A stretch of 26,951 bases of DNA from CAIUVD01 sp044338255. GTDB lineage: Bacteria; Planctomycetota; UBA11346. How positions within the stretch are numbered: position 1 is the first letter of the stretch; every line of letters begins with the position of its first letter. The notes under the pieces are model-generated. The model was given only the letters and a program-made list of their open reading frames with translations. It was not told the origin of the DNA and searched no databases. A program made the position numbers and the translations under genes. Location: the NCBI GenBank assembly GCA_044338255.1, contig JBIILZ010000050.1, positions 1 to 26,951 on the forward strand, in the 5' to 3' direction. Below are positions 1-7,160 of this stretch, in pieces.

Positions 1-111
1 CTCCTCGCGGGGGAGGATCCTCAGGTGACCGGCAGGAGACCCATCAGGGCCGGTCACTTTGGACCCGGCCAGAGTTTTGAGACTGGAAGCGGTCAGAGTT
101 TTGAGACTGCA
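1..111. mobile_element. Probable end of an IS21-family-like insertion sequence (partial)
   Basis: The first ~111 bases do not read as the continuation of the neighbouring phosphatase gene. They hold a block of short related repeats (a GGTCACTTT element near 52-60 and two 19-bp direct copies at 67-85 and 91-109) ending in a CA dinucleotide at 110-111. Multiple 'GGTCA..TTTTGAG' repeats near the tips and a TG...CA terminus are features I associate with IS21-family elements. The inner part and any istA/istB genes would lie left of the window, so the family call is inference. The exact junction could be a base or two either way. Confidence 0.45.
67..109. repeat. Two direct 19-bp repeats in the putative IS end
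   Basis: GGCCAGAGTTTTGAGACTG at 67-85 and GGTCAGAGTTTTGAGACTG at 91-109 differ at one base and are spaced 24 bp start to start. The arrangement resembles transposase-binding repeats at the tips of IS21-type elements. Confidence 0.75.
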
Positions 112-304
112 CAGCCTGCGCCAGATCTTCGGTGAGCAGCCGTTCGCTGAGGTGGTCGGCAGCGGTGACGACATCGACCTCGCCCTCACCTTTGTCGCTG
201 GCGGTTCCGGCGAGGCTCTCCTGGGCGCGAAGCAGCTCATCGCCGACGCGCATCCCGAGGTTGCGCACATGGTTGAGCAGGGCGGGGAGGTCGAGGTCGG
301 TCAT
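112..304 (-). pseudogene. Truncated inositol monophosphatase-family gene (N-terminus only)
   Basis: Reading from an ATG at 304, about 64 residues look like the start of an inositol monophosphatase/HisN/CysQ-type phosphatase: an N-terminal helix followed by a 'KGEGEVDVVTAADHLSERLL' segment, matching the family's conserved 'K.D.D.VT.AD..AE..I' stretch that precedes the metal site. The reading frame then runs into the repeated IS-like end and stops at 44-46, so none of the catalytic DPxDGT or metal-binding motifs can follow. The protein would be about 86 residues against roughly 260 for the family. It is divergent from the gene at 386. I infer disruption by insertion; the remainder may sit on the other side of the element, outside the window. 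Confidence 0.55.
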
Positions 305-385
305 CGCTACGACCTACCGGCACACCCCGGCGGTGCCATCGCTATCCGCCGGTGACCGGCGGTGGTCAGCGGTTAATCTGCAGTC

Positions 386-1066
386 ATGTCGTTGAGTCCT
401 GAAGACCTTGCTGCCATTTCCCAACTCCTCGATCAGAAGCTCGCGGCCCAGGAGGCGGTGTCGCGCCGTCGTCGAAGGTTCTGGCTGTGGTTCTGGGTGC
501 TGATCGGAATCATCTCGACCGTAGCCTCGGCCTGGGCGGCGAAGGTCATGGTCGAACGTGCGCAAGACGAGCTCACGCGCCTCAATCTCGAATTCTCCGA
601 GACCAAGCTCGCCTATCAGCGCCAGCTCGAGCAGAGCCGGCAGCTCCAGGACGAACGTGCAGCGGCGATCAAGGCCGTGCATTACCAGAGCACGACGACC
701 CAGGCCGAGCATGAAGCCGGCCTGCTGAGCAGCGTCATCGGCCTGATCGGCAGCCGCGCGGAGTTCGACAAGAAGTATGCGAACGCCGATTTCAGCGATC
801 CGGCGCAGATGGAGGCCTTTGCCAAGGATCTCAATGGCCTCGTCGATCAGGGCCTGAAGCCCCTTGGGCAGATCGTGCTGCGCAATACCGATCCGGCGCA
901 TAACACCGCCAACGAGCAGCTGCGTCAGGATGGGGCGCCGGCAGCTGTCTCATCGGCAGCTGTCACATCCACTGTCACATCGGCAGCTGTCACATCCACT
1001 GTCACATCCACGGATCAGCCACCGCGCGAACCCGCCGCGGCCCCGGCCTTGGCAGCACCCAAGTAG
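386..1066 (+). CDS. Membrane-anchored coiled-coil protein of unknown function
   Basis: 226 residues, not recognised. Residues 1-25 are polar and helical, an Arg cluster (RRRRR, ~27-31) precedes a single hydrophobic segment (~32-51), and residues ~55-95 form a charged, probably coiled-coil helix rich in Glu/Gln/Arg. This pattern suggests one transmembrane anchor with the Arg-rich N-terminus in the cytoplasm and the rest outside. The C-terminal ~45 residues are a low-complexity Ser/Ala/Val/Thr and Pro/Ala tail encoded by a 27-bp DNA repeat. There is no catalytic motif. It is divergent from the broken phosphatase gene and converges, with only nine bases between, on the small membrane protein at 1076-1582. 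No strong ribosome-binding site is visible before the ATG. A function cannot be assigned. Confidence 0.7.
   Translation: MSLSPEDLAAISQLLDQKLAAQEAVSRRRRRFWLWFWVLIGIISTVASAWAAKVMVERAQDELTRLNLEFSETKLAYQRQLEQSRQLQDERAAAIKAVHYQSTTTQAEHEAGLLSSVIGLIGSRAEFDKKYANADFSDPAQMEAFAKDLNGLVDQGLKPLGQIVLRNTDPAHNTANEQLRQDGAPAAVSSAAVTSTVTSAAVTSTVTSTDQPPREPAAAPALAAPK
939..1007 (+). repeat. 27-bp tandem repeat encoding a SAAVTSTVT tail
   Basis: Two perfect 27-bp copies (954-980 and 981-1007) follow a partial copy (939-953). The unit is in frame (nine codons), so copy-number changes would lengthen or shorten the protein tail without a frameshift. Confidence 0.85.
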
Positions 1067-1075
1067 GCGCGCGGT

Positions 1076-1582
1076 TCAGGTCAGCAGTCGGCCCAGCGAG
1101 TCCTCGCGTTGCGGTTCGCCGGCAACCTCATCGGCGATGCGCAGGATGTGGGCCGCGAAATCGGGGTCTTCGCCTTCGAGCAGGAAGGGCAGCACGGTAC
1201 GGAAGTCGGTACGTCGGCACCACTCGCGCATGTAGTCCTCCCAGGACTGCCACATGCGTCGGCGCTGCCGATCCATGCGCTCTTCGTAGACGAGGATGTA
1301 GGAACGTTCGAAGAGCGCCACCAGGATGTCGAAGAGGATCAGTTTGCGTTCGCGCTGCTCATCGGTGAGCGGGCGCATGGTGCGCGATGAACGCAGTTGC
1401 AGATCGGCATTGTCGAGCACCTGCTTAAGGAAGCCGGCATAGGATTCGGAGAGCTGATGGTAGATCTCCCCTTCGTCGTTTTCGCGTTCCCGCAACTGCT
1501 CGAAAACCCAGACCACGATTGCCAACGGCAAGCCGATGACGGTAACTAGGTACGACCAGTCTTCGACGCTGCTCCAGTCCAT
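1076..1582 (-). CDS. Small single-pass membrane protein of unknown function
   Basis: 168 residues with an N-terminal hydrophobic segment at ~10-25, then a charged helix (QLRERENDEG). The soluble part has the composition of a helical domain (YAGFLKQVLDNADLQL; ILFDILVALFERSYILVYEERM; W-rich 'MWQSWEDYMREW'). I recall similar small bacterial membrane proteins of unknown role with this YxxFLxxxLxNxDL...W..Y...W layout, but no function. The ATG at 1582 lies 11 bases after the ftsK stop on the same strand, so it is probably the distal gene of an ftsK operon. A cell-division role is only a guess from that position. Confidence 0.7.
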   Translation of the reverse strand: MDWSSVEDWSYLVTVIGLPLAIVVWVFEQLRERENDEGEIYHQLSESYAGFLKQVLDNADLQLRSSRTMRPLTDEQRERKLILFDILVALFERSYILVYEERMDRQRRRMWQSWEDYMREWCRRTDFRTVLPFLLEGEDPDFAAHILRIADEVAGEPQREDSLGRLLT

Positions 1583-1593
1583 TACCGGGCCTC

Positions 1594-4221
1594 TTAGCGA
1601 TGGGTAACGGGATTGAGATAGATGTCGTCGCCTTCGTTCCAGCTTACGCCCTGGGCCTTGATCAGATCGATCCAGTCATCCCAGCTTTTGATGATCTCGC
1701 GCGAAGAGGTGCCTTTTTGCGGCCCGAGGAAGCCGAGGTCTTCGAGCTGCTCGACGAAGGCCGTCGCCTTGTTGTAACCGACGCCCATCTTGCGTCGAAA
1801 GAAGTCCGCGCCGCTGCGGTTGTAGCGGTACATGCACTGCACCGCCTCATGGAATTGCCGATCGCTGATCCATTCGCTGCCGCTGGTGCCGGGGGCGGCG
1901 TCTTCACCGTCGCCGCTCATGGCCACGGCACCGACCAGGACCTGGTCGTCGTAGGTCGGCGTACCCTGGCTCTTGGCGTGTTCGACGATGGCTTCGATCT
2001 CCTTGTCCTTGAGCCACACGCCCTGACCGCGGATCGGGAAGCTGGTGCCCGGCATGAGGAACAACATGTCGCCCTTGCCGAGCAGGTTCTCGGCGCCGGA
2101 GACATCGAGGACCACACGCGAGTTGGATTTGTCGACGACGCGGAAGCAGCAGCGACAGGGCAGATTGGATTTGATCAGACCGGTGACGACATCGGCCGAG
2201 GGGCGCTGCGTGGTGAGGATCACATGGATGCCGCAGGCGCGGCTCTTGGCGGCCAGGCGCACGATCGATTTCTCGACCTCTTTGTTGACCATCATGAGGT
2301 CGGCATATTCGTCGACGAGGACCACGATGTACGGCATGCGCGCGTCACCGTGGGCGAGGTCTTCGAGGCGCAGGCTTTTCTTCGCCAGGCGGAAACGGAT
2401 CTCATCCTCGCCGAGCGCATTATAGCTGAGGATGTCGCGGACGCCGGTGGCCTTCAGCGCTTCGTAGCGCTCGTCCATGGTCTTGCAGGCCCACTCCAAG
2501 GCGGCATGAGCCTTGGTCATGTCGGTGATCGGCGGAGTCAGCAGATGGGGAATATCCTCGTAGCCGGCGAGCTCGACCATCTTCGGATCGATCATGATGA
2601 ATTTGACTTCGTCCGGGCCCTTGAAGAGCAGGATCGAGCAGATCATCGCATTCATGCACACCGATTTGCCCATGCCGGTGGCACCCGCGACCAGCAGGTG
2701 AGGGGCCTTCGACAGGTCGGCGATCATCGGCCGACCCACGGCATCCCGGCCGAGCACGATCGGCAGGATCATGGTCGCAGGATCGATCTCCTCGACCAGA
2801 TCGCGCATCACCACCGGTTCCTTGACGCGGTTGGGGACTTCAACGCCGATGGTGTTCTTGTTCGGCAGGGGGGCGACGATGCGGATGCCCTCGGTGCCCA
2901 GGCGCATCTGCAGGTCTTTCTCAAAACCTTCGACCTTGTTGACGCGCATGCCCTGATCGAGGAGGCGCATCTCGTACTGGGTCACCACCGGACCGCGCGC
3001 GGCATTGACCACCTGCACGCCGATGTTGAAGGAGCCGAAAGTCTCCTCGATGATCTTCGAGGTCTGATTCTTTTCCAGCTCATGCTCGGCATCTTTGCGC
3101 GCCGGACGGACATCGAGCAGGGTCACCGGTGGCAAGAGATACGGCTCACCGTTGGCGGCGCGCACCGTCGCTGGGCGCGGTATCGCACGCGGTGCGGCGG
3201 CGGTGACGGGCTCTTCGACATCGACGTCCTCGTCGTCGACTTCTTCCGCGGCCTCATCCCAAGGTTCCTGCGCCACCGGCGCCGGTACGGCCGCAGCGGT
3301 GGACTCGGATCTTTCCTCTGAAGAGGGCGTTGAGGTGGGCGTTGAGGTGGGCGTTGAAGAGGGCACAGATGAGGACTCGACCGGGGCGCGCCGTAGCGGT
3401 TCGGCGGCTGCCGTCGCGGTGGGATTGGCTGCCGCCACGACCGCCGGATCCTTCATGTGGTTGCGGATCTTCAGCACCAGGGCCTCGACATCCTCGGGAA
3501 CCGTGACCTCGCGTTTGTCGATCTTCTCGATGCGCTTGGCGACGGCCTGGATGCTAGTGGTCTGGCGGCGCTTAGGGCCGACTTCGGCCTTGGGAATGAA
3601 CGGTGTGGTCGAGATGTGCTTGCTGGAATCGCGATCACCGCGTCCGCGTAGTTCGCGCCAGGCCTTGCGCAGGTAACGCTCGAGTCCGAGGTCCATCAGC
3701 AGCAGGCCGCAGAAAGCCATGGTCATGAGCGCCAAGGTGGTGCCGCCCGTGCCCAGGTAGCGCCAGACGATACCACCTGGCCACGCCGGACTCACCAGCG
3801 TCGAGGGTGGGCCGCAGAGCTTGAAGCCCACTGCTCCGCCAATTCCGCCGAGCTGCAATTGATCCCAGGCGATGAGCCGATTTTCCGCCAGTGAACCAAT
3901 CGGCAGCAGGTGCAGCAAGCCACACAAGGCCGGCAGCAACACCGCCACGCCGACCAGGCGCCGACCCGGATCGGGCAGGCTGTCTTCGCGCCAGAGGACC
4001 ATCGCCCAGTGCACGGCGATGATCGGAATGAGCCAGGCAGCTGCTCCCCACAAGGTGATAAGCCCATGCGCCATATAGGCTCCGCCCAAACCCATGAGGT
4101 TCGAGCCGGCCGGACTGGCGCCACCGATCTGGGTCGCGGAATAGCTGATCATCGCCAGCGAAAGGAAGAGGGCGGTGACGATCAGGGCGACCGCCGCAAC
4201 GAGAGCAATGGGGCGGGTCAT
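1594..4221 (-). CDS. ftsK: DNA translocase FtsK/SpoIIIE
   Basis: Septum-anchored, ATP-driven dsDNA pump that clears chromosome termini during division and, in studied homologues, activates XerCD recombination. I chose the ATG at 4221 (875 aa); the frame stays open to a TTG at 4236 that would add five residues. Numbering from that TTG, there are four or five hydrophobic segments in residues ~10-185. A low-complexity linker (~265-360) holds a TPTSTPTSTP run and an acidic stretch. The RecA-like motor follows, with Walker A GATGMGKS at 518-525 and Walker B VVLVDEYADLM at 638-648. A C-terminal winged-helix gamma domain (~785-850), which reads KOPS polarity sites, is present. The length is normal for the family. 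It is followed by the small membrane protein gene. Confidence 0.96.
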   Translation of the reverse strand: MTRPIALVAAVALIVTALFLSLAMISYSATQIGGASPAGSNLMGLGGAYMAHGLITLWGAAAWLIPIIAVHWAMVLWREDSLPDPGRRLVGVAVLLPALCGLLHLLPIGSLAENRLIAWDQLQLGGIGGAVGFKLCGPPSTLVSPAWPGGIVWRYLGTGGTTLALMTMAFCGLLLMDLGLERYLRKAWRELRGRGDRDSSKHISTTPFIPKAEVGPKRRQTTSIQAVAKRIEKIDKREVTVPEDVEALVLKIRNHMKDPAVVAAANPTATAAAEPLRRAPVESSSVPSSTPTSTPTSTPSSEERSESTAAAVPAPVAQEPWDEAAEEVDDEDVDVEEPVTAAAPRAIPRPATVRAANGEPYLLPPVTLLDVRPARKDAEHELEKNQTSKIIEETFGSFNIGVQVVNAARGPVVTQYEMRLLDQGMRVNKVEGFEKDLQMRLGTEGIRIVAPLPNKNTIGVEVPNRVKEPVVMRDLVEEIDPATMILPIVLGRDAVGRPMIADLSKAPHLLVAGATGMGKSVCMNAMICSILLFKGPDEVKFIMIDPKMVELAGYEDIPHLLTPPITDMTKAHAALEWACKTMDERYEALKATGVRDILSYNALGEDEIRFRLAKKSLRLEDLAHGDARMPYIVVLVDEYADLMMVNKEVEKSIVRLAAKSRACGIHVILTTQRPSADVVTGLIKSNLPCRCCFRVVDKSNSRVVLDVSGAENLLGKGDMLFLMPGTSFPIRGQGVWLKDKEIEAIVEHAKSQGTPTYDDQVLVGAVAMSGDGEDAAPGTSGSEWISDRQFHEAVQCMYRYNRSGADFFRRKMGVGYNKATAFVEQLEDLGFLGPQKGTSSREIIKSWDDWIDLIKAQGVSWNEGDDIYLNPVTHR

Positions 4222-4398
4222 CGAGGAGTTTGGCAATCAAGACACGTGGCGGTGGGCATCGGATGCCACGCTACTGGAGCAAGCGGGCGGAGCCAGAGTG
4301 GTGGTGCACGGACCGCGTCGCGGCGTGACCATTGAACTAACACGGCAACAAGATCCAATGCACGCACACATACGTCTCTGAACGCCTCGTTTCCGTAC

Positions 4399-4426
4399 TT
4401 GCCATTGGCATTTCGCTTTCTACTCT
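4399..4426 (+). promoter_or_regulatory. Possible sigma-70-type promoter for rpmA
   Basis: TTGCCA (4399-4404) and TACTCT (4421-4426) are separated by 16 bp, about 55 bases before the rpmA start. The -35 matches 5 of 6 consensus bases, the -10 only 3 of 6. The ~260-base gap between divergent ftsK and rpmA must hold promoters for both; this is the best plus-strand candidate I see. Confidence 0.3.
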
Positions 4427-4483
4427 GCTCCCCCTCAACGCGGGCCGCGTCGCCCGCCTCCACAGTTCAGGTTAGAGGTATGT

Positions 4484-4738
4484 ATGGCTCATAAGATGGG
4501 TACCGGTTCGACCAGCAACGGTCGCGACTCAAATGCACAGCGCCGTGGCATCAAGGCCTTCGGTGGCGAAAAGGTGATCGCTGGCTCGATCATCGTCCGT
4601 CAATGCGGCACCAAGTTCAAACCCGGCTTCGGCGTGGGTCTGGGCAAGGACTACACTATTTTCGCCCTCAAGGACGGGGTAGTGAAGTTCCGCAATCGCT
4701 TCATCGACGTCATCGTCCCGGCTGCCGTCTCGGCGTAA
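4484..4738 (+). CDS. rpmA: 50S ribosomal protein L27
   Basis: 84 residues beginning MAHKMGTGSTSNGRDS, the highly conserved flexible L27 N-terminus that reaches the peptidyl-transferase centre of the large subunit. The core GGEKVIAGSIIVRQCGTKF...GKDYTIFALKDGVVKF is also typical, and the length is normal. An AGAGG ribosome-binding site (4474-4478) lies five bases before the ATG at 4484, deciding against the overlapping out-of-frame ATG at 4480. In most bacteria rpmA follows rplU (L21); here the upstream neighbour is divergent ftsK and no L21 gene lies beside it. It has its own hairpin terminator, so it is a monocistronic unit. Confidence 0.98.
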   Translation: MAHKMGTGSTSNGRDSNAQRRGIKAFGGEKVIAGSIIVRQCGTKFKPGFGVGLGKDYTIFALKDGVVKFRNRFIDVIVPAAVSA

Positions 4739-4758
4739 GCCAGACGCTCAGAACTGCG

Positions 4759-4790
4759 AAACCCACTACGGCAATGCCGTAGTGGGTTTT
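4759..4790 (+). terminator. Intrinsic terminator after rpmA
   Basis: A perfect 12-bp stem (4761-4772 with 4776-4787) has an AAT loop, extended by A-T pairs on the outside, and is followed by a T-rich stretch (TTTTCTCGTTT). It starts about 20 bases after the rpmA stop. The A-rich 5' flank means it could also terminate transcription coming from the right, downstream of the kinase gene at 4847. Confidence 0.9.
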
Positions 4791-4846
4791 CTCGTTTAAA
4801 CATCACCTGTAACACGTGAGCCCGCTATCGGCGCATCCCCGACGGA

Positions 4847-6934
4847 TCAGTTCACCGGTCTGGGAATCGCCTGCGTGCCCTGGCGCTTGATGCGTGCGGT
4901 CATGCTGAATTTCGCTGAGGCCACGGCTGAAATCAGCTGCTTATAATTCTTGAAGCGATCGCTTGGATTCTTGGCTAAGCAGCGCTTGAGCAGATAGGCG
5001 GTGCCGGTACTGACTTCGAGGGTGCTATCGAACACCGGCGGCGCATCTTGCAGATGCTTCATCATCATCGCCGCCGTATTCGGCGCCTGATAGGGCGTGC
5101 GTCCGCTCATGAGATGGAAAAGCGTGCAGCCGATGGCGTAGATATCCATCATCGGTGAAGGGGGGTGCCCGGTACATTGCTCGGGGCTCATATACGCCGG
5201 TGTGCCCACCGCCTTGCCCTTGCTGTCATCATCAATGTAAACGTATTTCCGTTCGCTGAAATCCTCGAAGTCGCCGTAGTCGATATAGGTCGACACACCG
5301 AAGTCGACGATCTTCAGGCCCTTGGTGTCACCGAGCGTGAACATCAGATTGGCGGGCTTGATGTCGCGGTGCACCATGCCGCACTTGGCGTAGGCTTGGT
5401 CCATGGCCTCGGCCAGTTGGGCCACGACCCACAAGACATCGACTTCAGGCATCTTGCCATTCTGGGTCATCCAGGCCTTGAGATCGACGCCATGAACATG
5501 TTCCATCAACAGGTAATCGCGATCGCGATAGCTACCCTTGCCGGCGAAGAACGGGAACGCGGGATGCTCGACCTTGGCCAGGGCGGTGCATTCCCCTTGG
5601 AAGCGGCGGACCGCCCCAGGCCGGCGCATGTCCTGGTCGGAGAGGATTTTCAAAGCGAGGTTGCGATTAGTCAGGCGATCCTGGACTGCGTAGACTTCGC
5701 CCATCGCCCCGGCGCCGATCGGGCCGAGCACGGTATACGAACTGTCGATCAGGGCCCCGACCTCGAGTGATGGCGCGCGTGGCTCGGGTGTCGCCGAGGC
5801 CGGCTCGGGCCGTGGTCGGCGGATCGGTCGGGTCGGAGGGTTGGCGGTAGCCGTCTGCGGATTCTTGCGAAACGATTTGGTCGTCTCTTGGAGCTTTTCG
5901 CGGAACAGGTCGCCGAGGGCATCGGATCCGATGGAGGTTGTCTTGCCGCGTGAATCGTTGGTAATTGATGTTGAGGTGCCCGGTTGTCGCGCGGTACGCT
6001 GCGTGGGGCGGGAGCCCTGCACAAGCAGATCCCCCGCGCCGTGGCCCTCGAACGGATTGTCTGCAAAAATACCGTCGAGGGCCGCGAGCAGCTCGCCGTA
6101 AGAGGAAAAACGTTCGCGGGGGGTCTTGGCCAGACAGCGGGCGACCAGATTGGACACCTCCAGCGGGCAGGTCGGCGCGAGGTCGCGCAAGACCGGCGGC
6201 GCTTCGTTGCAATGCTTGATGAGAATCTCAACCGGCGTCCCTTGATGAAAGGGCGGCCTTCCGGTGATGAGATAGAAGAGTGTCGCTCCCAGCGCGTACA
6301 GATCGGTATGAAAGGTCAGGTCGCGATTGCCGCGCGCCTGCTCCGGCGACATGTAGAACGGCGTACCCAGGACCATGCCGGTCATGGTCAAGGCTTCGCC
6401 CTCATCATCGACCGTCCGGCTCAGACCGAAGTCGACGACCTTGACCGACCGCAACACGCCACCGACGATATCGACGACGATATTCGCCGGCTTGATGTCG
6501 CGATGGATGACGTGGGTGGACGCGTACGCGTAGTTGAGTGCGTGGGCCACCCGACGAATGATTTCAACCGATAGCTCCCAGCCGAGCACGCCGTCGTTGT
6601 ACTGATCGCACGAGCGGCCGCTGGCGACATCCATAACGATGAAGATCGACGCGCCCCAATAGCCGGCCTCATGCACGCCGACGATGCCCGGATGGATCAA
6701 TTTCGTGGTGATCGCACATTCGCGAACGATACGGTCGACGAAGCTCCTGGGATGCCCCTGGGTATCGATGAGCTTGATCGCATAGGTTTCGGGAGCGCCG
6801 GGTTTGACGCCCATGAACACCGAACCATGGGCACCCCGGCCCAACAATTGCCCCAAGAGATAGCCCTGGACGAGGTCGCCGCTGCCGGGCTCCTTTTCCA
6901 GAGGGTCCATCATCATTGTTTCATCGGTGTTCAT
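4847..6934 (-). CDS. Soluble protein with two tandem Hanks-type Ser/Thr kinase domains
   Basis: 695 residues with two complete PknB-like kinase domains. Domain 1 (~24-290): glycine loop GRGAHG (32-37), Lys54, Glu72, HRDIKPAN (144-151), DFG (168-170), SPEQ (196-199). Domain 2 (~400-672): GAGAMG (407-412), Lys429, Glu448, HRDIKPAN (522-529), DFG (544-546), SPEQ (583-586). All catalytic residues are present in both, so both look active. The ~100-residue linker is Thr/Ser/Pro/Arg-rich and could be phosphorylated. Domain 2 has an unusually long acidic, Tyr-rich activation segment (~549-575). I see no transmembrane helix and no sensor domain, unlike typical PASTA kinases, so it is probably cytoplasmic. 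It stands alone behind a repeat-rich upstream region. The substrate cannot be told from sequence. Confidence 0.95.
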   Translation of the reverse strand: MNTDETMMMDPLEKEPGSGDLVQGYLLGQLLGRGAHGSVFMGVKPGAPETYAIKLIDTQGHPRSFVDRIVRECAITTKLIHPGIVGVHEAGYWGASIFIVMDVASGRSCDQYNDGVLGWELSVEIIRRVAHALNYAYASTHVIHRDIKPANIVVDIVGGVLRSVKVVDFGLSRTVDDEGEALTMTGMVLGTPFYMSPEQARGNRDLTFHTDLYALGATLFYLITGRPPFHQGTPVEILIKHCNEAPPVLRDLAPTCPLEVSNLVARCLAKTPRERFSSYGELLAALDGIFADNPFEGHGAGDLLVQGSRPTQRTARQPGTSTSITNDSRGKTTSIGSDALGDLFREKLQETTKSFRKNPQTATANPPTRPIRRPRPEPASATPEPRAPSLEVGALIDSSYTVLGPIGAGAMGEVYAVQDRLTNRNLALKILSDQDMRRPGAVRRFQGECTALAKVEHPAFPFFAGKGSYRDRDYLLMEHVHGVDLKAWMTQNGKMPEVDVLWVVAQLAEAMDQAYAKCGMVHRDIKPANLMFTLGDTKGLKIVDFGVSTYIDYGDFEDFSERKYVYIDDDSKGKAVGTPAYMSPEQCTGHPPSPMMDIYAIGCTLFHLMSGRTPYQAPNTAAMMMKHLQDAPPVFDSTLEVSTGTAYLLKRCLAKNPSDRFKNYKQLISAVASAKFSMTARIKRQGTQAIPRPVN

Positions 6935-7005
6935 CAGTCATCCAGAGAAAAGGTGCGTACCTCGATCCAACCTTTGAGGAGGGTGTAGATCGTCCTTTGA
7001 TGACA

Positions 7006-7018
7006 AATTGTAACAATT
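7006..7018 (-). promoter_or_regulatory. Perfect 13-bp palindrome containing an extended -10 for the tandem-kinase gene
   Basis: AATTGT-A-ACAATT (7006-7018) is a perfect palindrome about 72 bases upstream of the kinase start. Read on the minus strand it contains TGTTACAAT, a good extended -10 element (TGnTAnAAT). No convincing -35 lies at the right distance. The palindrome could be an operator overlapping the promoter. Confidence 0.35.
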
Positions 7019-7019
7019 C

Positions 7020-7105
7020 AAGCATTGGAGACTGAATAAATCTGTGTGAGCTACTGCAGCTGAAGCATTGAGGGTTAAATAGATCTGTATTAGCTTCTGC
7101 GACAG
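7020..7105. repeat. 43-bp imperfect tandem repeat upstream of the kinase gene
   Basis: 7020-7062 and 7063-7105 align without gaps at 31 of 43 positions. The best-kept parts are AAGCATTG, ATCTGT and AGCT.CTGC. The unit is not a multiple of three and the region is clearly more AT-rich than its neighbours, so it is not coding. A degenerate third start (TAGCAT) follows at 7106. It may be a set of binding sites. Confidence 0.6.
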
Positions 7106-7122
7106 TAGCATGAATCAGCTCT

Positions 7123-7156
7123 ATTACGGACATTTTTTGTCTTGAATTATGGACAT
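7123..7156. promoter_or_regulatory. Pair of 11-bp direct repeats ATTAYGGACAT
   Basis: ATTACGGACAT (7123-7133) and ATTATGGACAT (7146-7156) differ at one base and are spaced 23 bp start to start, close to two helical turns. They sit just beyond the stop of the VWA gene, in the intergenic stretch upstream of the kinase gene. A regulator-binding role is a guess. Confidence 0.35.
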
Positions 7157-7160
7157 CCGG

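Noticed and set aside
1600..3321. 573-codon open frame on the plus strand opposite ftsK
   Set aside because: It mirrors a strongly conserved gene; the high GC content suppresses antisense stops. There is no domain of its own, and its sequence (His/Asp/Ala-rich) is typical of such shadows.
6921..7133. 70-codon minus-strand frame in the kinase upstream region
   Set aside because: It overlaps the kinase start and the 43-bp repeats, whose period is not a multiple of three; no coding character.
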